Origin: Candidatus Bacteroides pullicola
GTDB taxonomy: Bacteria > Bacteroidota > Bacteroidia > Bacteroidales > Bacteroidaceae
Length of the DNA: 64,000 nt
NCBI GenBank assembly: GCA_019115825.1
Contig: DXCV01000029.1
Location: 1 to 64,000, forward strand
Reading direction: 5' to 3'
The position numbers and the translations under genes were made by a program. This document shows positions 9,974 to 18,361 of the stretch, one piece after another. The notes below the pieces were generated by a model. That model was not told the DNA's origin, did no database searches, and saw only the letters and a program-made list of their open reading frames with translations. How positions within the stretch are numbered: the stretch's first letter is position 1; each line of letters begins with the position of its first letter.

Positions 9974-10238
9974 GTTGTACACCACTACAATATCAGAAGG
10001 CTGTCATAGAATGAACAACACGCGCCATTTTGTATAATTATATGTCTATTTATAAAAGTGCTTTTATTTTACATACACAGTAATCTTCCTTACACAAAAC
10101 AGGGCTTTCACACAACCCCAATAAGACCCGGCATTTGCACGCCCACAGCGCGACAAAGCCCCGAAAAGGCATAAATGAGCCTGCATAACGCCCTGGAAAC
10201 CAGTGGAAACGGCTTATTTTTGTTTTTTCTCCCGTTTT

Positions 10239-10282
10239 TCCTCCGTTATCCCTTCGTTATCCCTCCGTTATCCCTCCGTTAT
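10239..10282 (+). repeat. Four tandem 11-bp units
   Basis: Units of the form CCCTCCGTTAT at 10239-10249, 10250-10260 (one change, CCCTTCGTTAT), 10261-10271 and 10272-10282. No internal dyad is evident, unlike other arrays in this window. Confidence 0.85.
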
Positions 10283-10561
10283 ATGTCTTATTCAGAAACG
10301 GACAAACAAGGGTCTTGCATAAGGCTGCAAAGAAAGGAGTTTAAGACGTAAGTAAAATATTTATAAACAAATCATACTATACAAAGCATTTATTACCAAA
10401 GCATAGTAAGCGGGAAGCAAGCCGGACAGGCAGATCTGCCATATATAAATAAGGTATATACGTCGTCTGACCGGGGTGCACAAATGCAGCGGCAGGACGA
10501 GGAAAATCGTTTTTTGCGAGAGTTAACTCCTCTTTCGCGCGGCTATTTCCCAAATATTCCG

Positions 10562-10569
10562 TAACTTTG
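10562..10569 (+). promoter_or_regulatory. -7 element of conserved acidic protein gene
   Basis: TAACTTTG, perfect TAnnTTTG, 26 bases before the ATG at 10596; no clear -33 partner. Confidence 0.5.
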
Positions 10570-10595
10570 AGGCCCAATAAAAAGAAAGACCGATT

Positions 10596-11039
10596 ATGAA
10601 ACTCAGCCAATCCTCCCTATCACAGATAGAAAAAGCCATCGGCCAAGCCGTAAGCAAATACCGCGGATGTGAAGAAAACGTCGTGTCGGACATCCACCTG
10701 CAAGCCAACCCGACGTCGGGCGAACTGATGATTTTCGACGATGACGACACCCCCCTGGCCACCGCCACCCTTGAGGAATGGGCCAACTACGACGGCAACA
10801 ACTTCCAAGCCGATGCCGAACGTATCCTTTCCAGCGTGCTGAACTCGATGAAGACGGCGGGCGACTTCGACAAGCTGACCTTGATGAAGCCCTACTCCTT
10901 CGTGCTGGTAGACGAGGACAAGGAGACCATCGCCGAACTCCTGCTGATGGACGACGATACCTTGTTGCTCAACGAGGAACTGCTGAAAGGGCTGGACGAA
11001 GAATTGGATGCCTTCCTGAAAGATTTGTTGGAAAAATAA
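10596..11039 (+). CDS. Conserved acidic protein, unknown function
   Basis: 147 residues, strongly acidic (runs such as IFDDDDTPLA and LMDDDTLLLNEELLKGLDEE), no signal peptide and no membrane segment, so cytoplasmic. I recognise it only as a protein conserved among Bacteroides. The pattern of alternating beta strands and a C-terminal amphipathic helix suggests a small adaptor or regulatory fold, but that is a guess. A promoter -7 element lies just upstream and a hairpin array follows. Confidence 0.65.
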   Translation: MKLSQSSLSQIEKAIGQAVSKYRGCEENVVSDIHLQANPTSGELMIFDDDDTPLATATLEEWANYDGNNFQADAERILSSVLNSMKTAGDFDKLTLMKPYSFVLVDEDKETIAELLLMDDDTLLLNEELLKGLDEELDAFLKDLLEK

Positions 11040-11070
11040 ATTCACGGGCTCCGCCAAACATTGCCCGCGC

Positions 11071-11150
11071 CTAAAGTCCCTCTTGAGCGTGCCAAAGTGC
11101 CTCTTTGGCCACGTAAAGAGGCACTTCAGATTGCCAAAGAGACACCTGAA
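11071..11150. repeat. Short hairpin array, CCTC core
   Basis: Contains GCCAAA (11091-11096) facing TTTGGC (11104-11109) across a 7-base GTGCCTC spacer, and an overlapping alternative stem GTGCCTCTTT (11097-11106) with AAAGAGGCAC (11115-11124). Imperfect flanking units start at 11071 (CTAAAG...CTTGAG) and 11132. There is no T-run, so it is not a classic terminator. It shares its plan with the array at 23084. Confidence 0.75.
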
Positions 11151-11216
11151 CGCAGGCATTAGCCACTTTTTGCAAAAATAGTCTGAAATATATTTTTCAG
11201 AGACACGGAAAAGCTA

Positions 11217-11224
11217 TATATTTG
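11217..11224 (+). promoter_or_regulatory. HU gene -7 promoter element
   Basis: TATATTTG, perfect match to TAnnTTTG, 52 bases before the HU ATG; a T-run about 20 bases upstream stands in for the -33 element. Confidence 0.6.
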
Positions 11225-11275
11225 CAGTCCAAAAAATTAGGAACCCATTAGTAATAATCTTTTTTTTATAGAAAA

Positions 11276-11551
11276 ATGACTAAAGCTGATATTGTAAACG
11301 AGATTACAAAGAACACCGGAATTGACAAGGTCACAGTACTGGCTACCGTTGAAGCGTTTATGGAAGCTGTGAAGACATCTTTGGCAAAAGATGAAAACGT
11401 GTACCTCCGTGGATTTGGCAGTTTCATTGTGAAGAAGAGAGCACAAAAAACAGCTCGCAATATTTCCAAAAATACAACTATCATCATCCCGGAGCATAAC
11501 ATTCCGGCTTTCAAACCAGCCAAGACTTTCACTCTTTCAGTGAAAAAATAA
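11276..11551 (+). CDS. hup: HU-family DNA-binding protein
   Basis: 91 residues. The HU/IHF fold is evident: MTKADIVNEITKNTGIDK, the turn LRGFGSFIVKKRAQKTARN and the DNA-contacting arm ending in a Pro (IIIPEHNIPAFKPAK). Acts as a dimeric nucleoid protein. It is one of the more lowly GC coding stretches in the core part of the window, as is usual for highly expressed small genes here. It is followed 38 bases later by a 30-residue basic peptide gene. Confidence 0.95.
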   Translation: MTKADIVNEITKNTGIDKVTVLATVEAFMEAVKTSLAKDENVYLRGFGSFIVKKRAQKTARNISKNTTIIIPEHNIPAFKPAKTFTLSVKK

Positions 11552-11589
11552 TAAACACTAGTATTAACCCATAAAAATTTTTAAGAACT

Positions 11590-11682
11590 ATGCCTAGCGG
11601 TAAGAAGAAAAAAAGACATAAAATGTCAACGCACAAGCGTAAAAAAAGACTGAGAAAGAACAGACACAAAAGCAAAAAGTAA
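11590..11682 (+). CDS. 30-residue bS22/AURKAIP1-COX24-type ribosomal peptide
   Basis: ATG at 11590, TAA at 11680. The product MPSGKKKKRHKMSTHKRKKR continues with a basic tail; nearly two thirds of residues are Lys, Arg or His. This is the pattern of the AURKAIP1/COX24-domain peptides (bS22, related to mitochondrial mS38) that bind the small ribosomal subunit. It lies between HU and RNase G, 38 bases after HU. Too short for most gene finders. Confidence 0.8.
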   Translation: MPSGKKKKRHKMSTHKRKKRLRKNRHKSKK

Positions 11683-11821
11683 ATCTTAGTCTGACAGACC
11701 TATAAAGAACAAACTTGTGGAGAAAAACACCCCGCGAGTTTGTTCTTTGTTTAAGAAGCAATGTGAGTTGCCAGCCGAAAGGCTGCAACGGGAAAAGATT
11801 CATTTAAAGCGTAGAACTATT

Positions 11822-13396
11822 GTGACAAACGAACTCGTTGTAGACGTACAGCCCAAGGAAGTCACCATCGCCCTGTTGGAAGACAAGAGCCTGGTGGAAC
11901 TCCAAAGCGAGGGAAGAAACATCTCCTTCTCCGTGGGCAACATGTATTTAGGCCGCATCCGCAAACTGATGCCCGGCCTGAATGCCTGCTTCGTGGACGT
12001 GGGTTATGAGAAAGACGCTTTTCTTCACTACCAGGACTTAGGTCCCCAATTCAACTCTCTGGAAAAATACGTCAAGCAGACTTTAAGCGACAAGAAGAAA
12101 CTCAACCCTATCACCAAAGCCTCCATCCTCCCCGACCTGGAAAAGGACGGCACCGTGTCCAACACCCTGAAGGTGGGACAGGAAGTGGTGGTGCAAATCG
12201 TCAAGGAACCCATCTCGACCAAAGGGCCGCGACTGACCTCCGAGCTATCCTTTGCCGGACGTTACCTGGTCCTCATCCCTTTCAACGACAAGGTTTCCGT
12301 ATCACAAAAGATTAAGTCGAGCGAAGAACGGGCACGCCTCAAGCAGTTGCTGATGAGCATCAAGCCCAAGAACTTCGGCGTCATCGTCCGCACGGTGGCC
12401 GAGGGCAAGCGCGTCGCCGAACTCGACGGAGAGCTTAAAGTCTTGGTCAAACACTGGGAAGACGCTGTGGTGAAAATCCAGAAGGCCACCAAGTTCCCCA
12501 CGCTTATCTACGAGGAGACCAGCCGCGCCGTAGGCTTGCTGCGCGACCTGTTCAACCCCTCCTTCGAGAGCATACACGTGAATAATGAAGCCGTATTCAA
12601 TGAAATCAAAGACTACGTGACATTGATTGCCCCCGAACGAGCCAACATCGTGAAACTCTACAAAGGCAAACTCCCCATCTTTGACAATTTCGGCATCACC
12701 AAACAAATCAAGTCCTCGTTCGGACGGACCGTCTCCTACAAAAGCGGTGCCTACCTGATTATTGAGCATACTGAGGCGCTTCACGTCGTGGACGTGAACA
12801 GCGGAAACCGCACCAAGAATGCCAACGGGCAGGAGGCCAACGCACTGGAAGTAAACCTGGGAGCCGCAGACGAACTGGCACGACAACTGAGACTGAGGGA
12901 CATGGGAGGCATCATCGTCGTGGACTTCATCGACATGAACCTGGCCGAAAACCGCCAGAAGCTTTACGAACGTATGTGCCAAAACATGCAGAAAGACAGG
13001 GCAAGACATAACATCCTGCCGTTAAGCAAATTCGGGCTGATGCAAATCACCCGCCAACGCGTGCGCCCGGCCATGGACGTCAACACGGAGGAGACCTGCC
13101 CCACCTGCTTCGGGAAGGGCACCATCAAACCTTCCATCCTTTTCACCGATACACTGGAGAGCAAAATCGACTACCTGGTAAATAAGTTGAAGATAAAGAA
13201 ATTCTCACTACACATCCACCCGTACATCGCCGCCTACGTCAATCAGGGCATCATGTCTCTGAAGCGCAAGTGGCAGATGAAATACGGATTAGGCATTAAG
13301 ATTATTCCGAACCAGAAACTCGCTTTTCTGCAATATGTCTTCTACGACCAACACGGCGAAGAGATAGACATGAAGGAAGAAATCGAAATCAAATGA
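11822..13396 (+). CDS. rng: Ribonuclease G/E family endoribonuclease
   Basis: 524 residues from a GTG start (VTNELVVDVQPKEVTIALLE). An in-frame ATG at 11717 would add 35 unrelated residues; homologues, as I recall, begin at the VxxELV motif, so GTG is preferred. The S1 RNA-binding region (GNMYLGRIRKLMPGLNACFV, about residues 40-130) is followed by the catalytic core with the conserved acidic pair region HVVDVNSGNRT and IVVDFIDMN, and the zinc-link motif TCPTCFGKGT (CPxCxGxG). It cleaves single-stranded 5'-monophosphate RNA in rRNA maturation and mRNA decay. Ends with a strong terminator. Confidence 0.93.
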   Translation: MTNELVVDVQPKEVTIALLEDKSLVELQSEGRNISFSVGNMYLGRIRKLMPGLNACFVDVGYEKDAFLHYQDLGPQFNSLEKYVKQTLSDKKKLNPITKASILPDLEKDGTVSNTLKVGQEVVVQIVKEPISTKGPRLTSELSFAGRYLVLIPFNDKVSVSQKIKSSEERARLKQLLMSIKPKNFGVIVRTVAEGKRVAELDGELKVLVKHWEDAVVKIQKATKFPTLIYEETSRAVGLLRDLFNPSFESIHVNNEAVFNEIKDYVTLIAPERANIVKLYKGKLPIFDNFGITKQIKSSFGRTVSYKSGAYLIIEHTEALHVVDVNSGNRTKNANGQEANALEVNLGAADELARQLRLRDMGGIIVVDFIDMNLAENRQKLYERMCQNMQKDRARHNILPLSKFGLMQITRQRVRPAMDVNTEETCPTCFGKGTIKPSILFTDTLESKIDYLVNKLKIKKFSLHIHPYIAAYVNQGIMSLKRKWQMKYGLGIKIIPNQKLAFLQYVFYDQHGEEIDMKEEIEIK

Positions 13397-13400
13397 TGAA

Positions 13401-13436
13401 AACGGCGGGCCCCAAACGGGAAACCCGCCGTTTTTA
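13401..13436 (+). terminator. Intrinsic terminator after rng
   Basis: AACGGCGGG (13401-13409) pairs with CCCGCCGTT (13424-13432), followed by TTTATT. Confidence 0.85.
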
Positions 13437-13570
13437 TTCAGGTGAAAGAATACCATCTCCCCAGCAGACAGCAGGAAAAGCTCTTTGGGACACTTGTGCA
13501 CCTTTCTGAAACACCACTAAATAAGAAAGATGCCCTACTTTTGAATTTTAATATTAAAAAATAAGAATTT

Positions 13571-14254
13571 ATGGGAAAAGAAACATCACAGAGAATCCAA
13601 ACCTCGATTCTCAACAATGCAGAGAAAAAAGCACTTATCTGGCTGGCCAAACGCCAACCTCGCTGGGTCACCTCGGACATGCTGACTTATTTTGGCGTGT
13701 TTGGTTCGATACTTTTCATGGTCGGTGGCTTGTTGTCGAACGATAATATCAACTGGCTTTGGCTGGCCTCGTTCGGACTCTTCATCCATTGGTATGGTGA
13801 CAGCCTGGACGGTACCATTGCCCGTGTGCGAAATACCCAACGCCCGGTCTACGGCTTCTTCATCGATCACACCTTGGATGCCATCACCACCCTCTTCATT
13901 TTCTTGGGTGTCGGTCTGTCGCCGGTGCTGCGCATGGACATCTCCTTGTTGGCATTGGCCGGTTATCTGTGCCTCTCCATCTACACCTACATTTGCACGA
14001 TCCTGAAGGGAGAGTTCCGTCTGACGTATGCCGCCTTCGGACCGACAGAATTCCGCCTGCTGCTCATTCTAATCAACACAATCTTCATCTATGCCCCGTG
14101 GGCAAAACTCCGATTCGATATCTACGGCATGGACTTGGGGACTTTCGATTTCGTAGGACTGGCCATAGCGTTCATCCTGTTCCTTATCTTCCTGACACAG
14201 TTCTTAAAAGACAAGAAAGAACTGGGCAAACAAGACCCTCTGAAATCTTTTTGA
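13571..14254 (+). CDS. CDP-alcohol phosphatidyltransferase family protein (copy 1)
   Basis: 227 residues with about five membrane spans. The family signature D-x2-DG-x2-AR-x9-G-x3-D-x3-D is complete: GDSLDGTIARVR followed by GFFIDHTLD. Such enzymes join a CDP-activated lipid or polyol to an alcohol to make phospholipids; the substrate cannot be told from sequence. It closely resembles the gene at 14826-15530 on the other strand (by eye about two thirds identical), so the two are an inverted duplicate pair around a GtrA gene. Confidence 0.88.
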   Translation: MGKETSQRIQTSILNNAEKKALIWLAKRQPRWVTSDMLTYFGVFGSILFMVGGLLSNDNINWLWLASFGLFIHWYGDSLDGTIARVRNTQRPVYGFFIDHTLDAITTLFIFLGVGLSPVLRMDISLLALAGYLCLSIYTYICTILKGEFRLTYAAFGPTEFRLLLILINTIFIYAPWAKLRFDIYGMDLGTFDFVGLAIAFILFLIFLTQFLKDKKELGKQDPLKSF

Positions 14255-14276
14255 TATAGCTGAAGGCTTTATATGA

Positions 14277-14322
14277 ATGATGCGGGTTGATGAGAAAGCT
14301 CACCACCCGCATCATTTTATTT
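14277..14322 (+). terminator. Intrinsic terminator
   Basis: ATGATGCGGGT (14277-14287) pairs with ACCCGCATCAT (14305-14315), then TTTATTT. Ends the plus-strand CDP-alcohol transferase transcript. Confidence 0.85.
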
Positions 14323-14376
14323 CATCCGAAGAAGAAGGTCACACAGAACAAAGCCACATCTTCTGATGTCGATTCT

Positions 14377-14829
14377 TTAAGAAACCTCTTTAACTTCCGA
14401 GACGCTTTTACGCTTCTGCCGAAATACCACGGCATCGGCCAAAAAATAATTGAACAGGCCGGAAATGATCAAAGCTGCAAAATTACAATAAATCACGTCC
14501 CATCCGAAAATCTTCTCGAACAACAACAGGAACAACATCTTGATCAAGAAGCCCACTCCCGAAGAGAGATTGAAAATCACGAAGCGGTAACAGAAATCAC
14601 GCGTGCTGCGCTGTCCTATACGGCTCTTCCATATCCAGCAATACGACCAAAGGAAATTGCTCAGCACTGCAAATTCAAACGAGATGATGGGCGAGAGCAC
14701 GTAAATCGTCCAATACGTGCTGAATATGAAATCAGAGCATATCCACAGAATCAGGGTATCTACCCCTGTCCCGAACAAACGTGTTACCAAGAACTCGAGA
14801 TAAGTCTTAAACAGGGTTGCGGCTTTCAT
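14377..14829 (-). CDS. GtrA-family membrane protein
   Basis: 150 residues with four hydrophobic segments. GtrA features are FLVTRLFGTGVDTLILWI near the N-terminus, the second helix FEFAVLSNFLWSYCWIWK and a C-terminal helix ending FNYFLADAVVF. GtrA proteins are thought to flip polyprenyl-linked sugars or related lipids. Its start overlaps the stop of the upstream CDP-alcohol transferase by four bases, so the two are coupled and may act in one glycolipid or phospholipid pathway (inference). Confidence 0.85.
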   Translation of the reverse strand: MKAATLFKTYLEFLVTRLFGTGVDTLILWICSDFIFSTYWTIYVLSPIISFEFAVLSNFLWSYCWIWKSRIGQRSTRDFCYRFVIFNLSSGVGFLIKMLFLLLFEKIFGWDVIYCNFAALIISGLFNYFLADAVVFRQKRKSVSEVKEVS

Positions 14830-15530
14830 TCTTTTTCGGCAGGCTGATAGGTTTTTATCGGATCACGCATAGACAACACTTTGCGGTCCTTCACAAACTG
14901 ACAGAAGTGAATCACGAACAGGAACAAGGCGATGGCCAAGCCGATAAAGTCGAACACGCCAAAGTCGCAGCCCAACACGAGGTATCGGGTATCTACATCT
15001 GGCGTATAGATATAAATCGTATTGAGAATGATGACCACCAAGCGAAACTCAGTAGGCCCAAAACTGCTATACGTCAAGCGGAATTCATCCTTCAGAATAG
15101 TGCAGATATAGGTGTAGATGGAAAGAACCAAATAACCCGCCAGAACAAGTAGCGTGACATCCAAGCGGAAAGCCGGTGAAAGCCCGAAACCGACACACAT
15201 GATACAGATGGTGATGGCATCCAAAGTGTGGTCGATGAAGAAGCCGTAGATAGGACGTTGGATGTGGCGTACACGAGCCAAAGTGCCATCCAAGCTGTCA
15301 CCATACCAATTAATCACCAAACCTAAGGAGGATATCCACAGATAATTCACGTTAATGTTGGACAATACACATCCCAATGCGCAAACCACGGCACCTAATA
15401 CGCCTACATAAGTCAGGAAGTCCGATGTAACCCATCGCGGTTGCCTCTCGGCAAGCCATACAAGAACTTTCTTTTCTGCCGCATTGAGAATGGACGTCTG
15501 AATTCTGGACGACATTTCTTTTCCCATCAC
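14826..15530 (-). CDS. CDP-alcohol phosphatidyltransferase family protein (copy 2)
   Basis: 234 residues, with the same complete signature as copy 1 (YGDSLDGTLARVR, GFFIDHTLD) and the same N-terminus (MGKEMSSRIQTSILN). Start may be the second of two adjacent Met codons (15527). A TAATTTTG -7 element lies at 15557-15564 on the minus strand. Translationally coupled to the downstream GtrA gene. Having kept both catalytic motifs, both copies are probably active; they may have diverged in alcohol substrate. Confidence 0.88.
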   Translation of the reverse strand: MMGKEMSSRIQTSILNAAEKKVLVWLAERQPRWVTSDFLTYVGVLGAVVCALGCVLSNINVNYLWISSLGLVINWYGDSLDGTLARVRHIQRPIYGFFIDHTLDAITICIMCVGFGLSPAFRLDVTLLVLAGYLVLSIYTYICTILKDEFRLTYSSFGPTEFRLVVIILNTIYIYTPDVDTRYLVLGCDFGVFDFIGLAIALFLFVIHFCQFVKDRKVLSMRDPIKTYQPAEKE

Positions 15531-15556
15531 TCTACTTCTTTTTCTTAATTATTCGG

Positions 15557-15564
15557 CAAAATTA
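15557..15564 (-). promoter_or_regulatory. -7 element of CDP-alcohol transferase copy 2
   Basis: Minus-strand TAATTTTG, 26 bases before the start codon. Confidence 0.5.
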
Positions 15565-15694
15565 CATCTTCTTTCCTTAATCGTAAGCCTCTCAAACATT
15601 TTTTTGCAACTGTTTAACACATACGACCTCTCCATCCGTTCACAATGAAGCCAAAAGGCCACACCGGAAGTTGACAAGAAACATGCGGCATCAC

Positions 15695-15747
15695 AAAAAA
15701 CAAGGCAAGAATGAAACGCAGTTTCCTGCATGTTTCATTCCTGCCTT
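15695..15747 (-). terminator. nqr operon terminator
   Basis: Read on the minus strand, AAGGCAGGAATGAAAC (15747-15732) pairs over 16 bp, with one G-U, to GTTTCATTCTTGCCTT (15717-15702), then GTTTTTTG. Confidence 0.9.
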
Positions 15748-15778
15748 ATCACTTATAAGAGCTTTCAAATAAAAAGCT

Positions 15779-17050
15779 TTATCCGCCAAAGTTATCAAAC
15801 ATCAAGTTCGACATCGGCACGCCCAGATCATCCAACATCTTTTCCATAGCCTTCGACATGGGGCCGGGACCACACATGTAGTATTCGATGTCTTCGGGAG
15901 CTTCGTGATCCTTCAAATAGGTATTGTAAATTACCTGGTGTACGAAGCCCGGGGTGTACTTCACGCCCGCAGCATCGGCAGCCGGATCGGGACGGTCCAA
16001 AGCCAGGTGGAAGGAGAAGTTGGGGAACTCCTTCTCTAAGTCGAGGAAGTCCTGCAAGTAGAACACCTCGTTGAGGGCACGGGCACCGTAGAAGTAGGAC
16101 ATCTTACGGTCGGTGGTGTGCAGCGTCTTGGTCATGTGCATGATTTGTGCACGCAACGGAGCCATGCCGGCACCACCACCAATCCACATCATCTCCTTCT
16201 TCGAGTCAAATATCGGATGGAAGTCTCCGTAAGGGCCGCTCATAATCACCTTGTCACCAGGTTTCAGCGTAAAGATGTACGAAGAGGCAATGCCCGGCAT
16301 CACATCTTGGAAGCCCACCTGGGGTTTCGGCTTGAAGGGAGGCGTGGCAATGCGGACAGTCAGCATGATGCGGTCGCCCTCAGCAGGATAGTTGGCCATG
16401 GAGTAAGCACGGATAGTCTCTTCGTCGTTGCGGCACTTCAGACCGAACAGTCCAAACTTCTCCCATGCCGGCAGATATTCCTTGCCAATGAGATCCTTGT
16501 CGATGTCCTTGTCATAATCCATTGTGTACTTGGGAATCTTGATTTGCGCGTACGAACCGGGGATGAAGTCCATGTGTTCGCCGGGAGGCAAAGCCACGAT
16601 GAACTCCTTGATGAAAGTTGCCACGTTCTTGTTGGAGATGACTTCGCACTCCCATTCCTTCACGCCAAGCACACTTTCGGCAACCTTGATTTCCATATCG
16701 TTCTTCACCTTCACTTGGCAGCCCAGACGCCAATGGTCTTGGATCTGTTTGCGGCTGAAGTGCGGAGTTTCTGACGGCAAGATTTCACCGCCACCTGCCA
16801 ACACTTGACATTTACACTGGCCGCAAGAGCCCTTGCCACCACAGGCAGAAGACAAGTACACGCCATTGACCGCCAACGTGTTGAGCAACGTCGAACCAGA
16901 GGCTACCTCCAATACCTTGTCGCCATTAATGGTTATTTTCACATTTCCCGAAGGTACCAGGAATTTCTTGGCTACCAGCAGGATAATCACAAGCAGGAGC
17001 ACCACCACGAGGAATACGCCCACGCTTGCCAATATCAGATTCATATCCAT
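15779..17050 (-). CDS. nqrF: Na+-translocating NADH:quinone reductase subunit F
   Basis: 423 residues. N-terminal membrane helix (about 5-30), a 2Fe-2S ferredoxin domain with SSACGGKGSCGQCKC plus the fourth Cys in WRLGCQV, an FAD domain (RAYSMANYP) and an NADH domain (GGGAGMAPLRAQ). NqrF takes electrons from NADH into the Na+-pumping complex. It is the last gene of the operon, with a terminator 32 bases past its stop. A second start two codons downstream is possible. Confidence 0.97.
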   Translation of the reverse strand: MDMNLILASVGVFLVVVLLLVIILLVAKKFLVPSGNVKITINGDKVLEVASGSTLLNTLAVNGVYLSSACGGKGSCGQCKCQVLAGGGEILPSETPHFSRKQIQDHWRLGCQVKVKNDMEIKVAESVLGVKEWECEVISNKNVATFIKEFIVALPPGEHMDFIPGSYAQIKIPKYTMDYDKDIDKDLIGKEYLPAWEKFGLFGLKCRNDEETIRAYSMANYPAEGDRIMLTVRIATPPFKPKPQVGFQDVMPGIASSYIFTLKPGDKVIMSGPYGDFHPIFDSKKEMMWIGGGAGMAPLRAQIMHMTKTLHTTDRKMSYFYGARALNEVFYLQDFLDLEKEFPNFSFHLALDRPDPAADAAGVKYTPGFVHQVIYNTYLKDHEAPEDIEYYMCGPGPMSKAMEKMLDDLGVPMSNLMFDNFGG

Positions 17051-17069
17051 AGTCTTATTCCTTTCTTCG

Positions 17070-17696
17070 TTAAATGTTCAAACCAGAGAAACACATGAAA
17101 GCCATGGCCATCAGACCTACGGTGATGAACGTGATGCCCAATCCGCGCAGCGGAGCCGGCACGTTGCTGTAGGCCATCTTCTCGCGCACAGCAGCCAGAC
17201 CTACAATGGCCAGCATCCAACCCAAGCCAGAGCCCAAGGCATAGGAGATGGCATCGGAGATGCCTCCGATATACTTCGGGTCGCTGATACCCAAATTGAT
17301 GCGCTGCTGCATGAAGAGCGAAGCACCCATGATGGCACAGTTCACGGCAATCAACGGCAGGAAGATGCCCAGCGAGGCATAGAGCGAGGGGCTGAAACGC
17401 TCGACAGCCATTTCCACCAACTGCGTGATGCCGGCGATGATGGCGATGAAAAGAATGAAACTCAGGAAGCTGAGGTCCACACCTTCAATAATGGCGTCAG
17501 GTCCCAGCACCTTCGTTTGGAGCAGGTAGTTGACAGGGAGTGTCACCACGAGCACAAAAGTCACGGCGATTCCCAATCCTACGGCAGTCTTCACATTCTT
17601 CGACACGGCCAAGTAAGAACACATGCCGAGGAAGAAAGCGAATATCATGTTGTCCACAAATATGGAGCGGACGAATAAGCTAAAAAAATCTCCCAT
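17070..17696 (-). CDS. nqrE: Na+-NQR subunit E
   Basis: 208 residues with six membrane helices. Contains the conserved Cys-containing helices [15 protein letters not shown] and [14 protein letters not shown], which hold the intramembrane iron site shared with NqrD. Nineteen bases separate it from nqrF and 23 from nqrD. Confidence 0.97.
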   Translation of the reverse strand: MGDFFSLFVRSIFVDNMIFAFFLGMCSYLAVSKNVKTAVGLGIAVTFVLVVTLPVNYLLQTKVLGPDAIIEGVDLSFLSFILFIAIIAGITQLVEMAVERFSPSLYASLGIFLPLIAVNCAIMGASLFMQQRINLGISDPKYIGGISDAISYALGSGLGWMLAIVGLAAVREKMAYSNVPAPLRGLGITFITVGLMAMAFMCFSGLNI

Positions 17697-17719
17697 ATTA
17701 TTCTAAGTCAATTAAAGTC

Positions 17720-18355
17720 TTACTTCTCTTGCAACTCTTTGTGACGGGCACGCTGATACCAGATGAGACAAGCCACGATGATCAAGGCCATCGGAGGCAT
17801 CAGCATCAAACCATTGTTGACGTAGCCGGCTTCCTGAATAGGTGCATAGTTCAGGATATTGAATCCCAGCAACGTGCCCGAACCCAGCAACTCGCGGATA
17901 AAGGCCACGATGACCAGTATCTTGGCATAGCCTAATCCGTTGCCCAGACCATCCAGGAAAGACTCCCACGGACCATTCATCATGGCAAACGCCTCCAGAC
18001 GGCCCATCAGGATACAGTTCGTGATGATCAGTCCCACATAAACGGAGAGCTGCACGCTCACGTCGTAGGCAAAAGCTTTCAGAATTTCGCTCACGATGGT
18101 CACCAAGGCAGCCACCACCACCAGCTGAACGATGATGCGGATGCGGTTGGGAATGGTCTTACGCAAAAGCGAGATAACCACATTCGAGAAAGCCGTAATG
18201 ATGGTCACGGAAAGTCCCATCACAATAGCCGGCTCCAGCTTGGCCGTCACCGCCAAGGCCGAGCAGATACCCAACACCTGCACAGTCACGGGATTGTTCA
18301 TCCCAATCGGCGTGGTGAACACTTCTCTATTTTTCTTTGAAAATAATTGTCCCAT
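17720..18355 (-). CDS. nqrD: Na+-NQR subunit D
   Basis: 211 residues, six membrane helices, homologous to NqrE. The paired cysteine helices appear as [15 protein letters not shown] and [15 protein letters not shown]. With NqrE it forms the Na+ pathway and the iron centre. Six bases follow nqrC. Confidence 0.97.
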   Translation of the reverse strand: MGQLFSKKNREVFTTPIGMNNPVTVQVLGICSALAVTAKLEPAIVMGLSVTIITAFSNVVISLLRKTIPNRIRIIVQLVVVAALVTIVSEILKAFAYDVSVQLSVYVGLIITNCILMGRLEAFAMMNGPWESFLDGLGNGLGYAKILVIVAFIRELLGSGTLLGFNILNYAPIQEAGYVNNGLMLMPPMALIIVACLIWYQRARHKELQEK

Positions 18356-18361
18356 AATTGT

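Larger units (their letters stand above)
9974..10595. other. 622-base gene-free stretch with a short tandem repeat
   Basis: No convincing ORF on either strand. It contains a weak hairpin with TAAAAG/CTTTTA near 10050 that may end the LuxR transcript, a four-copy 11-bp tandem repeat at 10239-10282, an orphan -7-like TATTTTTG at 10215-10222, and the promoter region of the next gene. Confidence 0.5.

Noticed and set aside
9974..10595. Hidden small-RNA gene in the gap
   Set aside because: A lone TATTTTTG at 10215 has no -33 partner and no terminator follows it; not enough to call.
10377..10610. Minus-strand ORF in the 9974-10595 gap
   Set aside because: No promoter, no recognisable protein pattern, and it overlaps the promoter and start of the conserved acidic gene.
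15549..15731. Minus-strand ORF upstream of the CDP-alcohol transferase
   Set aside because: It runs through the nqr terminator and the -7 element; no family resemblance.
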